DNA of 64,000 bases from assembly GCF_003633685.1 (NCBI RefSeq), contig NZ_RBKT01000001.1, forward strand, positions 8,184,001 to 8,248,000, written 5' to 3'. Both the position numbers and the translations under genes were made by a program. This DNA is from Micromonospora pisi. GTDB taxonomy: Bacteria > Actinomycetota > Actinomycetes > Mycobacteriales > Micromonosporaceae. Below, piece by piece: positions 39,494 through 47,538 of this stretch (positions are counted from its first letter, which is position 1; every line of letters begins with the position of its first letter). The notes under the pieces were generated by a model that saw nothing but the letters and a program-made list of their open reading frames with translations, was not told the origin of the DNA and did not search any database.

Positions 39494-40726
39494 GTGCAGA
39501 CCATCGGGGATAACATCGCCCGGATTCGTAAGCAGCGAACGATCACCCAGGAACACCTTGCCGAAGCTGCCGGCCTCAGCGTCGAAACGATCCGCAAGCT
39601 CGAACGGAATGAGCGCACGGCCGCGCGGATGTCGACCTTGAACAAGATCGCCCGTGTTCTGGGGGTTGCCACATCCACCCTGCTCGGCAACGTGGCCCGA
39701 GGTGCAGCCAACCGGGAGCCCGACTCGATACCCCTCGGTCTCGTCGACATGCGGCGAGCACTGACACCGGTACGCGGCCTCGGCGGGCAACTCGTTGAGG
39801 CGGGCCCCGAGCAAACCGCCCCCGCCTTGGATGATGTTCGGGACGCGATCCTGACCGCTAACCGGATGTACCACGCCAACGACTACACGAACACGCTGAT
39901 GGTGCTGCCTGGCCTGCTTGGTGAGGCCCGAATGCTGGTCGACATCACCGATGGGGACGAGCGCCTGACCGCGCACATCCTTGCCGCCCGCGCGCATCAA
40001 CTCGCAGGCAGGCTGATGATCCAAATGCGTCAGGTTGACCTGGCGCACGCCGCCCTGACGTTGGCGCTCGACCACGCCGACCAGTCCGGTGACGAACTCA
40101 CCGGCGCGGCAGCTATCGGCCCCATGTGCTGGCTGCTGCTGCGGCAGGGGCGGCTCGGCGAGACTGAGCAGTTGGCCATCAGTACAGCCGACCGAATCGA
40201 ACCTCGTATGTCCCGGGCTCGGCCTGCTGAGGTCGCCCTGTGGGGTGAGATGTACGTGCGGGCGGCGGCAGCCGCGGTACGGGACAACCGGGACAACGAC
40301 GCCGATCAGATGTTGGACCTTGCTGCCACAGCGGCGCAGCGCCTCGGCGACGAAACCGATGAGGTCATCGCAACCGGTGGAATCGACCTGTCGACCGGGT
40401 CGGTGGCGATGATGAGGGTGGAGGCTGCGGTGATCGCGGGCCGCCCGGATCGGGCGTTGACGCTCTCTACCGGCATTGAGCGGTCTCCGCAGGTCACCCC
40501 GTCGTCCCGCCAGCGGCATCGTCTTGACGTTGCGTCGTCGTACGCCCAAACGGGGCAGTACGCCGAGGCGACCGGTGTGCTGCTGGAGATTCGGGAGCAG
40601 GCTCCCGCGTGGATTCGTCAGCAGCGGTATGCCCGAGACATCGTGGAATCCATTCGGGATGTGCGACGCAGGGCGATGACGCAGGAGATGGCGGACTTGG
40701 CGAAGCTGGTCGGTGTAGACGTCTGA
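39494..40726 (+). CDS. XRE regulator with TPR-like sensor domain
   Basis: A 410-residue protein from GTG 39494. Residues 2-60 are an XRE helix-turn-helix (IGDNIARIRKQRTITQEHLAEAAGLSVETIRKLERNERTA in the conserved order). Residues about 100-400 are paired helices with TPR-like spacing (AHILAARAHQLAGRLMI; QRHRLDVASSYAQTGQYAEA). Such regulators in actinobacteria often sense peptides or partner proteins and occur in integrative elements. It has its own leader with a small hairpin (39442-39461) and is followed by several strong hairpins. Confidence 0.8.
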   Translation: MQTIGDNIARIRKQRTITQEHLAEAAGLSVETIRKLERNERTAARMSTLNKIARVLGVATSTLLGNVARGAANREPDSIPLGLVDMRRALTPVRGLGGQLVEAGPEQTAPALDDVRDAILTANRMYHANDYTNTLMVLPGLLGEARMLVDITDGDERLTAHILAARAHQLAGRLMIQMRQVDLAHAALTLALDHADQSGDELTGAAAIGPMCWLLLRQGRLGETEQLAISTADRIEPRMSRARPAEVALWGEMYVRAAAAAVRDNRDNDADQMLDLAATAAQRLGDETDEVIATGGIDLSTGSVAMMRVEAAVIAGRPDRALTLSTGIERSPQVTPSSRQRHRLDVASSYAQTGQYAEATGVLLEIREQAPAWIRQQRYARDIVESIRDVRRRAMTQEMADLAKLVGVDV

Positions 40727-40756
40727 CCAGGGAAACCTGTACCGCATGTACCAGTT

Positions 40757-40915
40757 GGGACGGTGCGTACACGAAGTGGTACGCACCGTCCCTTCACCTT
40801 CTGTGATCGTCTGGGGACGATCGGAGTAGGCGCGGCGACTAGTTCCGTGAGGGGTACGTAGTCGCCGCGCCTCCCGATCGGCGCCGGGCCGACTTCCCCC
40901 GTGGTGGGCCCGGCG
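40757..40915. other. Cluster of four strong hairpins
   Basis: In about 160 bp: a 14-bp perfect stem at 40757-40770/40779-40792 (followed by TT), a 7-bp stem with 4-nt loop at 40805-40811/40816-40822, a 13-bp perfect stem at 40829-40841/40859-40871, and a 10-bp stem near 40882-40915. The first is a good terminator for the XRE-TPR gene. The rest exceed what termination needs and may form a structured RNA or single-strand origin. Confidence 0.65.
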
Positions 40916-40973
40916 CTTCCCTTTGGTGGGGGAGCAGACGGGCGTCACCCCCACCCGCGACCGAGGTGGGCGA

Positions 40974-41216
40974 ATGACGAACAGCAGCAGGCGAAAATAC
41001 TTCAACGACGGGCAGGAGCCCGAGAGCGGGCCGCTGCCCGAACCGGAAACCCCACCAACCCCCAAGCCCGCACCGTCCCCGCCGCCGGTGGTCGAGCCGC
41101 CGGCCGACGTGGTTAGCCTCATCGCCGCCACGATGGTCATGGGACGCTCCGGCACCCCGCACGCCCAGGCTCTGATCAGCCGCAACCGCAGTCGGCGCTG
41201 GCGGCGGATCGGATGA
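40974..41216 (+). CDS. Small Pro-rich protein
   Basis: An 80-residue protein (MTNSSRRKYFNDGQEPESGP...), with a Pro/Glu-rich middle and a C-terminal helix with basic end (VSLIAATMVMGRSG...SRRWRRIG). Overlaps the next gene by 4 nt. Unknown. Confidence 0.6.
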   Translation: MTNSSRRKYFNDGQEPESGPLPEPETPPTPKPAPSPPPVVEPPADVVSLIAATMVMGRSGTPHAQALISRNRSRRWRRIG

Positions 41217-41725
41217 TGGCCGTGGAGGACTCCCGCCCGCACGGCACGATCATGCCGCCGCAGGTGTGGCCGGCGATGCTCGGCAACGCGAGGGCGATCG
41301 TCGAAGCGCACCTCAACGAGCAGGAGTGTGGACTGTGCCCGGCGTATCGGCGGGGCGAGTGCGCCCGGTTGGCGTGGGCGAACCGGATGCTCGCCGACCC
41401 GGTGATGCTCGCGGTCGAGCGTGCCGCCGAGTCTGGAACACGACCGGTTACGGTCGGCGACCTGCCCGCAGTACCGGACGGCACGGTGGTGCACCTGGCG
41501 CCGGGGGACTGGTCCGACGGGCGTACGACGCAGACGCTGACCACGAACGTGAGGGTCCTGCGGGTGCATACCGACCGGGCGGACCCGAACGGAACCCAGG
41601 TGTGGGTTACCGGCCACTGGTTGGAGTGCGGGTGGGAGTCGGTGCCGCCGCATCCGCCATGCGCGGAGGTGCTGGTGGAGGCTAGGGCTGTCCTGACCGC
41701 GCTTGTGGCGTTGGCGGGATCATGA
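41213..41725 (+). CDS. Unknown protein with Cys motif
   Basis: A 170-residue protein containing ECGLCPAYRRGECARLAWAN (about 38-57), a motif echoed by the next gene (CACCTPDGCAQLAWAV). The C-terminal half is beta-rich (GTVVHLAPGDWSDGR; VRVLRVHTDRADPNGTQVWV). The shared CxxC...C-x-x-L-A-W pattern suggests a small zinc knuckle. Confidence 0.65.
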   Translation: MMAVEDSRPHGTIMPPQVWPAMLGNARAIVEAHLNEQECGLCPAYRRGECARLAWANRMLADPVMLAVERAAESGTRPVTVGDLPAVPDGTVVHLAPGDWSDGRTTQTLTTNVRVLRVHTDRADPNGTQVWVTGHWLECGWESVPPHPPCAEVLVEARAVLTALVALAGS

Positions 41726-41952
41726 GCCGCGTTGATGAGCCGTTGACCCGGGCCGCGATCTGGGAGGCGGCGGCGATGACGATCGCCCAGCACGAGGGCC
41801 GGGGCACCTCCTATGCCCCCGGTACTTGCGCCTGCTGTACCCCGGACGGGTGCGCCCAGCTCGCGTGGGCGGTGGCGATCCGGGCCGGCCGGAGCGCGGT
41901 GTACCCGGAACCGCAGCATCAGCCGGTTGATCGGTTGGCAGTCGCCCTGTGA
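41722..41952 (+). CDS. Small Cys-motif protein
   Basis: A 76-residue protein with CACCTPDGCAQLAWAV (about 36-51), related to the motif in the upstream gene. ATGA overlaps on both sides place it in a tight operon. Unknown function. Confidence 0.65.
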   Translation: MSRVDEPLTRAAIWEAAAMTIAQHEGRGTSYAPGTCACCTPDGCAQLAWAVAIRAGRSAVYPEPQHQPVDRLAVAL

Positions 41953-42170
41953 CCGATGAGGACGGCGCGGGGTTGACGAAGGTCACCTACAACCTGACGC
42001 CGGGTGCGCTTGATGCCCGGGACGAGTTGGTTGCGGGGTGGCGGGTGACGAGGACGAGGGCGGTGGATCGGGCGTTGCGTGTTGCCGCGATGGTGCATCG
42101 TATTGCGCCGGATGGGCATATGCGTGTGATGCGGGATGACGGGTCGGTCGCGGACGTGTATTTCGTTTGA
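41949..42170 (+). CDS. Ribbon-helix-helix-type DNA-binding protein
   Basis: A 73-residue protein from GTG 41949. KVTYNLTPGALDARDELVAG followed by TRTRAVDRALRVAAMV matches the ribbon-helix-helix pattern (beta strand, two helices, with the helix 'trtravdraLrva' as in plasmid CopG/ParG-like proteins). It may repress its operon or act in partition. Confidence 0.7.
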   Translation: MTDEDGAGLTKVTYNLTPGALDARDELVAGWRVTRTRAVDRALRVAAMVHRIAPDGHMRVMRDDGSVADVYFV

Positions 42171-42258
42171 GTTGGCGGGGTGGTTGCCGGTTCGCCGGTT
42201 GATGAGTGCTGTTCTTTTTTTGCACAACAGAAACACGACTTACATTCATGTGTGTCTA

Positions 42259-42288
42259 TTGACTGATGGAAGACTGGCCCTCTAATGT
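42259..42288 (+). promoter_or_regulatory. Near-consensus promoter of the protease gene
   Basis: TTGACT (42259-42264), 18-bp spacer, TAATGT (42283-42288). The surrounding 42205-42290 is unusually A+T-rich. The predicted start of transcription falls at or within a base or two of the ATG at 42297, giving a leaderless message. Confidence 0.75.
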
Positions 42289-42296
42289 CCTTCGCT

Positions 42297-43517
42297 ATGA
42301 GAACACTCAGCCGCCGCGCAATCGCGGCGACCCTCGCCGTCGTAACCGCCCTCACGGTTATCGGCAACCCCGCCGTAGCGGCATCGGCCTCCTTCACGCC
42401 CCCTGCCGAATCGACGATCTCCAGCAGCGCGATCACCGGCCCAGTCCCCGCCCCATTCGCAAGCTGGGACGCGCTTTTCGCGCGGCAGGCCCTGATGAAC
42501 AGCGCTCTCGACGCGATCCGGGCCGCCGACCCGGTCGACAACTACGGCGGCGCGGTCGCCGACCCCTCCAAAGACGCGTTGGTCATCTACTGGCGCGGTG
42601 AGATGTCGCCGGCAGCGCAGGCCGCCCTGGTCGAGCACCGCAAGCGCGTGCCGATCAGCGTCATCCCGGCCCGGTACACGGAGGCTGAACTGCTGGCTGA
42701 GGCCCAGCGTCTCAGCGCCAACCGGGAGATTGCCGTCGTCGGCCCGGCCGCCGACGGAAGCGGCCTGGTCATTCAGGGTCACGACGGCGCCCCCGGCGCG
42801 GCCGTACGCCAGTGGGTGTCGACAACGTCCCCCGGTGTCGCTGTTCGGTACAGCACCGCACCGGCCGACAAGATGATCCCCGCGACCCGGCAGAACGACA
42901 GCTCGCCATGGTCGGCCGGTGCGCGTACCGACGACTGCACCACCGGCCCGGTTGTACGCCGGGGGACGTCCGCGATCCGGATTATGTTCGCGGCCCATTG
43001 TGGCGGCAACGGCACGCAGGTGTTCGACAACAACGGTGAGCTAATCGGCACGGTCGAAGACGCCAACGCCACGGCCGATCACTCGCTTATTGTCCCCAAC
43101 ATTTTGGGCAGGGGCTGGACATGGGACGGCCCGGTCCAGTCAACCCAGGCCAAGGCGGTCGCCAGCGCGGGCGCCCCGGTCCTCGGTAACTGGTACTGCT
43201 CGTCGGGTAGCCATTCGGGCATCATCTGCACCATCCAGATGACCGAGGGTTTCGCCATGCGCGGCGGGATCGGCCCGCTCGCGCTCGGCGACAAAGACGT
43301 GGCCACTCTGCCTGCCGGCGGGCAGGGTGACTCCGGCGCCCCGATCTACGACCTGACCGGAGCAAAGGTGATCATGCGTGGCCAACTCAAGCAGATCAGC
43401 ACCAGCCGCCTGGTGCCCTGCCAAGGACTCGGCGGTCGCCTCTGCTCCTCCCGGATTGCGTTCTCATCCGTGCCTGCGTCGATGTCCGCACTCGGTGTGG
43501 GAATCGTGACCGGGTAA
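42297..43517 (+). CDS. Secreted S1-family (trypsin-like) serine protease
   Basis: About 406 residues. A signal peptide (MRTLSRRAIAATLAVVTALT...VAASA, cleavage near 30) is followed by a pro-region (about 30-190) like that of actinobacterial S1 proteases. In the protease domain His lies near 234 (FAAHC), the nucleophile Ser near 346 (GQGDSGAP), and an Asp candidate in ATADHSLI lies between. Cys pairs (C220-region/C235, YCSSGS...ICT) suggest disulfides. I chose ATG 42297 rather than 42285 because the latter lies inside the -10 box. It is a self-contained unit with its own promoter and terminator, so probably a lysogenic-conversion gene acting outside the cell. Confidence 0.85.
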   Translation: MRTLSRRAIAATLAVVTALTVIGNPAVAASASFTPPAESTISSSAITGPVPAPFASWDALFARQALMNSALDAIRAADPVDNYGGAVADPSKDALVIYWRGEMSPAAQAALVEHRKRVPISVIPARYTEAELLAEAQRLSANREIAVVGPAADGSGLVIQGHDGAPGAAVRQWVSTTSPGVAVRYSTAPADKMIPATRQNDSSPWSAGARTDDCTTGPVVRRGTSAIRIMFAAHCGGNGTQVFDNNGELIGTVEDANATADHSLIVPNILGRGWTWDGPVQSTQAKAVASAGAPVLGNWYCSSGSHSGIICTIQMTEGFAMRGGIGPLALGDKDVATLPAGGQGDSGAPIYDLTGAKVIMRGQLKQISTSRLVPCQGLGGRLCSSRIAFSSVPASMSALGVGIVTG

Positions 43518-43528
43518 CCAATCGGTGG

Positions 43529-43573
43529 AGCCGTTCGGGGCAGTATGCCCGTCATACTCCCCGAACGGCTTTA
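43529..43573 (+). terminator. Strong terminator after the protease gene
   Basis: AGCCGTTCGGGG, a 1-nt bulge, AGTATG, 5-nt loop, CATACT, CCCCGAACGGCT, then TTT: an 18-bp stem. Confidence 0.88.
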
Positions 43574-43607
43574 CTCTCCGTATAGGAACAACTATCAAGA
43601 GGTGATC

Positions 43608-44204
43608 ATGCGCACACGCACACCGCTTACCGTCGGCGCCTGCATGCTGCTGGCGATCGTGACGCTCGGAGGATGCGGGCAAGCTACGGCCGCCAACGAA
43701 TCGGCCCCGGTGCCCCCGCAGTCGACGGAGTACCCAATACCCCGCCCGACCACCCCGCCCCCGTCGAACTCCCCCGTGCAGTCAGAGCTGACCAAATACG
43801 CGGAGCAGGTACAGGCGCTCGGCGAACGCCCTGAGTACCGCTCCGTGTACGCCGGGGTGGAGACCGACATCTCCGGAAACCGGCTACTTGTCCACAGTCG
43901 CGAGTCCTCCACGTTCGCCGCAGCGGTACGAGCTGTCGTACCGGAGCAACGGCTGTGGCTCCGGGAGGTGCCCCTGAGCGCGGACCAGTTGGCCACCGGT
44001 GTGACCGACATCAGCGGAGACATCGCCGACTGGAAGGGCCGAGGTATCGAGATCCGGAGCGTGGGGGCGCAGCCGGGGCTTGGGTGTGTGGAGATCGGTG
44101 TGGCGCAGCCCGACCGTGACCGAGAGACCTTGGTCGCCCACTACCAGGCGACCGTGCCGGTGTGCGTGATCCTGGGGAGCGTCCTGATCCCCGCCGCAAG
44201 CTAG
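43608..44204 (+). CDS. Secreted lipoprotein, unknown function
   Basis: A 198-residue protein with signal peptide MRTRTPLTVGACMLLAIVTL and lipobox LGGC (Cys near 24), followed by a Pro/Ser linker (about 30-65) and a mixed domain to the end. It would be lipid-anchored outside the membrane. It lies between two strong terminators, next to the secreted protease, so the pair may serve the lysogen (protease inhibitor, immunity or surface function are possibilities only). Confidence 0.8.
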   Translation: MRTRTPLTVGACMLLAIVTLGGCGQATAANESAPVPPQSTEYPIPRPTTPPPSNSPVQSELTKYAEQVQALGERPEYRSVYAGVETDISGNRLLVHSRESSTFAAAVRAVVPEQRLWLREVPLSADQLATGVTDISGDIADWKGRGIEIRSVGAQPGLGCVEIGVAQPDRDRETLVAHYQATVPVCVILGSVLIPAAS

Positions 44205-44239
44205 TTTCGACGATCGCCGCCGACCCGAGAGGCGGCGAG

Positions 44240-44280
44240 CCAGAAGGGGCGTCCCGGTTGGGTGCGCCCCTTCTGGTATT
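44240..44280 (+). terminator. Terminator after the lipoprotein gene
   Basis: CCAGAAGGGGCG/CGCCCCTTCTGG, a perfect 12-bp stem with a 13-nt loop, followed by TATT. Confidence 0.85.
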
Positions 44281-44295
44281 CCGAGGGAAGGTCTC

Positions 44296-44806
44296 ATGTC
44301 GCAAGCCGAATTCCGAGAGCTGTTCCGCGCCACCCGACACTCAGCGGTCCACCTTGAACTCCGCAACAGCTACGAGATCGACGCCCCCCGGCGTCAGAGC
44401 GAAATCCATCCCGACCCGGCCGTCCGGTCGACCTGGTGGACGCCGTGGCTCAATGATGTGGATGCCGCGAGAAAGCGCAAGGTGACCGTGCGCCGGGCAC
44501 GGATGGTTGATGAGCCGGTGTCCGAGTACATCCGTTGGGAGCACTCCACCACCTGGCGCAACCTTTGCTGCGGGGGAGGATGTCCGGTGGCTTCCTCGCC
44601 GGCTGGCCACCGGGCTGCTCGTGCCGGTCCATGACTTCTGGCTGTTGGACGGCGAGGTGCTTGCGGTCGCGCACCACGGCGGTGACGGGCAGCTCGTGGA
44701 GGTGGAGATCCTGCGCAAACCGGCGCTGGCGGCGATGCACGCGGAGGCGTTCGAGCAGGTGTGGGAGTTGGCGGTGCCGCACGCGGATTACGTGCTGGCT
44801 GCCTGA
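44296..44806 (+). pseudogene. Frameshifted DUF6879-type gene
   Basis: The first frame (from ATG 44296) reads AEFRELFRATRHSAVHLELR...VTVRRARMVDEPVSEYIRWE, the DUF6879 pattern. At about 44560 it leaves homology (LCCGGG), while the next frame continues it: FAAGEDVRWLPRRLATGLLV, HDFWLLDGEVLAVAHHGGDG, to a stop at 44806. A +1 shift near CGCAACCTTTGC would restore one protein of about 169 residues. DUF6879 proteins usually stand beside XRE regulators in actinobacteria. This is a mutation, sequencing error or (less likely) programmed shift. Confidence 0.75.
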
Positions 44807-44826
44807 GCCGAGAAATCGCCACACGC

Positions 44827-44883
44827 GGCAAATTTGTTGCCAGCCTCCTTGACTTGCCCGATCGGGCTGGCAACATATTTGCC
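44827..44883. promoter_or_regulatory. Promoter framed by a 17-bp inverted repeat, leaderless start
   Basis: GGCAAATTTGTTGCCAG (44827-44843) and CTGGCAACATATTTGCC (44867-44883) are inverted copies with one mismatch, 40 bp apart. Between them lies TTGACT (44849-44854); ACATAT at 44873-44878 is an 18-bp-spaced -10 inside the second arm. The gene's ATG follows directly at 44884. Confidence 0.7.
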
Positions 44884-45789
44884 ATGACGACGGTTCGAAT
44901 CGCCCCCCTTGAAAAGCCCACGGCGCTCTACCGCCACGCCAACAACAAGGTCATGCCCACCTACCTCCAGCTCAACTTGCAGAACGGAGCACTGGAGGCA
45001 ATCGCCGAGGAGACCACCAACGACCCGCCGGAACGAGCCATACCCGGCAGCGCGCTCGAAGGACGGGTGCGGCGGTGGCTCATCCCGCTACTGACCGCCG
45101 AGGCCGCGAACGCCCTGCTCACCGAAGCCGGCCCGCTGGCTCAGAGGATCCTCAACGGCGTCGACATCCGCCGCACTCGCGACTCCAGCGCCGAAGGCGT
45201 CGCCACCCTGAACGACGACGCCCGCGCGGCCGATGACGAACTTGACGTGCTGATCCAGACCTACCAGGGCGCCCCCACCATCAGCGAGATGCCGGCGGCC
45301 ACATGGCACGCCGACGAGGAGCCCACCGAGATCGCCGACGACTGGGGCATCACCGCATCCTCCGACGATGCCAAGCTGGACCGGGTGGCCGTTGAGATCG
45401 CCGCCGAAATCGAGGCGAGCGCCGACGCCACGTACGTCCCAACGGGCGTGCTGGACTACCTGCGCGAGGTACGTGACGGGCTCCGGGATGCCGTCCGGGC
45501 GGAGCTTAGCGAGGTAGCTGACCAGCGGGCACGGCTGACGGCTCGCCGCGACAAGTTGATCCGCCGGATCCGGTCCTGGGACGTCGACTCTGACCGGTCG
45601 ATCGGGATGCTCGCGGGTGTGTCGCACACACAGGTGCAGAACATCGCCAAGGTCAGCGCCGGAGAGGGCGCCGTTGTGCGAGAGATCGCCGACCGTGTGT
45701 CCAAGGGCCACGGCCTGGATGACATCGCCGACGATCTCAATGCTCGGGGGGTATCCGTCCCCGAGGACGTACGGAAGTCGGCCCCGTAA
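44884..45789 (+). CDS. Unknown protein with C-terminal HTH-like segment
   Basis: A 301-residue acidic protein beginning MTTVRIAPLEKPTALYRHAN. Residues about 215-300 include a helical stretch and SDRSIGMLAGVSHTQVQNIA, which reads as a helix-turn-helix. It may bind the inverted repeat over its own promoter. The N-terminal part is not recognised. Confidence 0.7.
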   Translation: MTTVRIAPLEKPTALYRHANNKVMPTYLQLNLQNGALEAIAEETTNDPPERAIPGSALEGRVRRWLIPLLTAEAANALLTEAGPLAQRILNGVDIRRTRDSSAEGVATLNDDARAADDELDVLIQTYQGAPTISEMPAATWHADEEPTEIADDWGITASSDDAKLDRVAVEIAAEIEASADATYVPTGVLDYLREVRDGLRDAVRAELSEVADQRARLTARRDKLIRRIRSWDVDSDRSIGMLAGVSHTQVQNIAKVSAGEGAVVREIADRVSKGHGLDDIADDLNARGVSVPEDVRKSAP

Positions 45790-45802
45790 CCTAACGAAGA
45801 CC

Positions 45803-45844
45803 GTTGTGGTTACCACAACAGGAGTGTTACTGTAACCACAACAG
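45803..45844. promoter_or_regulatory. Overlapping palindromes before the 45.9-kb operon
   Basis: GTTGTGGT-T-ACCACAAC (45803-45819) is a perfect 8-bp inverted repeat. GTTAC-T-GTAAC lies at 45826-45836. ACCACAACAG occurs at 45812 and again at 45835, 23 bp apart. It is a likely operator just upstream of the GGAGGAG ribosome site of the gene at 45869. Confidence 0.65.
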
Positions 45845-45868
45845 ACGCGGGAGGAGAGGTGAGCGAAC

Positions 45869-47008
45869 ATGACCGACCGTAAGCCCGTCACCGACGGCAT
45901 ACCCACTGACGTTGCCTGGCAGGAAGGCCGCCGCATCTACATCAGATGCGGCTACAACAGCAACCTGAACAAGCAACTCCTGGAAATCAACGCGAAGTGG
46001 GACGGCGACGTTGGCGCCCGGTACGTCGGCACCACCCGCCGAGACGCCGTGCTCCCACTGGTGCAAGCCCACGTCGAACGCATCGCCGCCGCGACCGCCA
46101 TCAAGACCGCCGGCCGCTGGATCGCCATTCCGTACGAGGCCGAGGCGATCCGGGAGCACGCCCAAAGCCTCGGCGGCAAGTACGACAAGCCGACCAAGCG
46201 GTGGGCAATGCCCAGCGCCGATACCCTGGCCGACGTTCACCAGCGCGTCCACGACTGGACCGCAGCGGTCGAGGCGAAGCGGCAAGCCGAACGAGAGGCC
46301 GAGAAGGAAGCGCGCGCGGCGGCCGAGCGTGAAGGTCGGGACGCAGCAGCCGCGGCCAAGGCATCCCGGGAAGAACGCCTGATCGCCTCGTCGGGGCGCA
46401 CCATCATGGAGGATCGGGGACAGGTCCGATCGCAGCGCCTACACGGGTGGATGCGCCGGCCGGAAGCGGAGCAGCGCAAACCTCAACCCGGAGACGTCCG
46501 CAAACTGCGGGACGGCCGCCGGGTGCTCGTCCTGAACAGTGAGGTGTGGTTCGCCTCCCAGGACGCGATCGATGACGGGCTCGCGGCGGGCGTCAACCTG
46601 TGGGAGGACCCCGGCTGGTTCTACAACTACAACTTCGTTGTGGTGGAGCCGACCGCCGAGGAGGTCGAGGCTGACCGCCAGGAGAAAGCCGAGCAGGACG
46701 ACCTGACCGAATTGGCGGAGGTCATGAAGCTTGCGGATCGCACCCCGCGCCAAGCTGTTGACTCGTTGACCAACCTGGAAGGGGCGACGATCACCGAGGA
46801 CTCAGCCGGCGGGATGACCATCCACGGCGGGCAGATCACCGTCACCCCCACCGACGAGGTGTGGTACCAGCACCCGGGTTGGTACGACGACTATGTCCGT
46901 ACAGAAGGCCGGGTGGATGATCCGGAGTTGATCGCGCGAGTGCGCGCCATCATCGCCGGTGGAGACCGCCGCCGGGGAGCCTACGCGGTAAAGGAGTTCC
47001 AGCGGTGA
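45869..47008 (+). CDS. Protein with tandem DUF5710-like domains
   Basis: A 379-residue protein. Two related segments open it: about 19-60 (RRIYIRCGYNSNLNKQLLEI...VGARYVG) and about 80-120 (GRWIAIPYEAEAIREHAQSL...KRWAMP). Both follow the pattern of small domains found in phage and plasmid primase/helicase or Tra proteins, where the cell adapts a residue count to 'K-x-x-G-x-K-W-D'. A charged coiled coil (about 135-170) and a mixed C-terminus follow. Its role is unknown; the operon context suggests DNA handling. Confidence 0.65.
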   Translation: MTDRKPVTDGIPTDVAWQEGRRIYIRCGYNSNLNKQLLEINAKWDGDVGARYVGTTRRDAVLPLVQAHVERIAAATAIKTAGRWIAIPYEAEAIREHAQSLGGKYDKPTKRWAMPSADTLADVHQRVHDWTAAVEAKRQAEREAEKEARAAAEREGRDAAAAAKASREERLIASSGRTIMEDRGQVRSQRLHGWMRRPEAEQRKPQPGDVRKLRDGRRVLVLNSEVWFASQDAIDDGLAAGVNLWEDPGWFYNYNFVVVEPTAEEVEADRQEKAEQDDLTELAEVMKLADRTPRQAVDSLTNLEGATITEDSAGGMTIHGGQITVTPTDEVWYQHPGWYDDYVRTEGRVDDPELIARVRAIIAGGDRRRGAYAVKEFQR

Positions 47009-47538
47009 CGAAGCGCGAACCGGTGTCGGTAGATGAAGCCGACCCGGTAGGGGCCACGGAAATCGCCGAACGGGCCGGGGTGGGGCGGCCTGCTGTGGAG
47101 CGGTGGCAGGAGCGTCACGCCGACACGTGGCCCGAGCGCCGGTGGACGGTGGGCGGTCGGCCGGCGTGGGACTGGGCGGTGGACATCGTGCCGTGGCTGG
47201 AGGCGACGGGTCGGATCGAACCGCAAGTGCGATCCCGCTCCACCGCAGCGAACCGGCGACGCCGGCTGAGTATTGAGCGTTCGCCCGAGACGGCCCGACC
47301 TCGGATCCGCGCCGAGGTGATGGCGTACGACGAGCCGATGGACCAGCAGCGGTTGGACGGCGCCGCCGAGGTGGAGGCGATGGTCGACGAGATTCTTGCC
47401 GCATGGCTGGCCAACCCGGTCGGTCACCGCAACGGCCTGCGCGGGTTCACCGAGCGCTGGTTGCGGGACCACTACGCGACCTGGCGAGCGCCGTCCCCGG
47501 CATCTACCCACGCGCAGACCGGAGGTCTTGAGGCATGA
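47005..47538 (+). CDS. Helix-turn-helix protein
   Basis: A 177-residue protein from GTG 47005 (overlap of 4 nt). GATEIAERAGVGRPAVERWQER near 17-38 and WTVGGRPAWDWAVDIVPWLE form an AlpA/MerR-type winged helix. The rest is basic then helical, ending with WLRDHYATWR. Candidate regulator or excision factor. Confidence 0.65.
   Translation: MTKREPVSVDEADPVGATEIAERAGVGRPAVERWQERHADTWPERRWTVGGRPAWDWAVDIVPWLEATGRIEPQVRSRSTAANRRRRLSIERSPETARPRIRAEVMAYDEPMDQQRLDGAAEVEAMVDEILAAWLANPVGHRNGLRGFTERWLRDHYATWRAPSPASTHAQTGGLEA

Noticed and set aside
39491-41653. Very long leftward frame (about 720 codons) opposite the XRE-TPR gene
   Set aside because: It crosses strong hairpins and several plus-strand genes, has no domain and shows mirror-frame composition.
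47024-47040. CGGTAGATGAAG inside 47005-47538, resembling the early repeat
   Set aside because: Only part of the element matches, there is no partner 40 bp away, and it lies within a coding region without promoter boxes.
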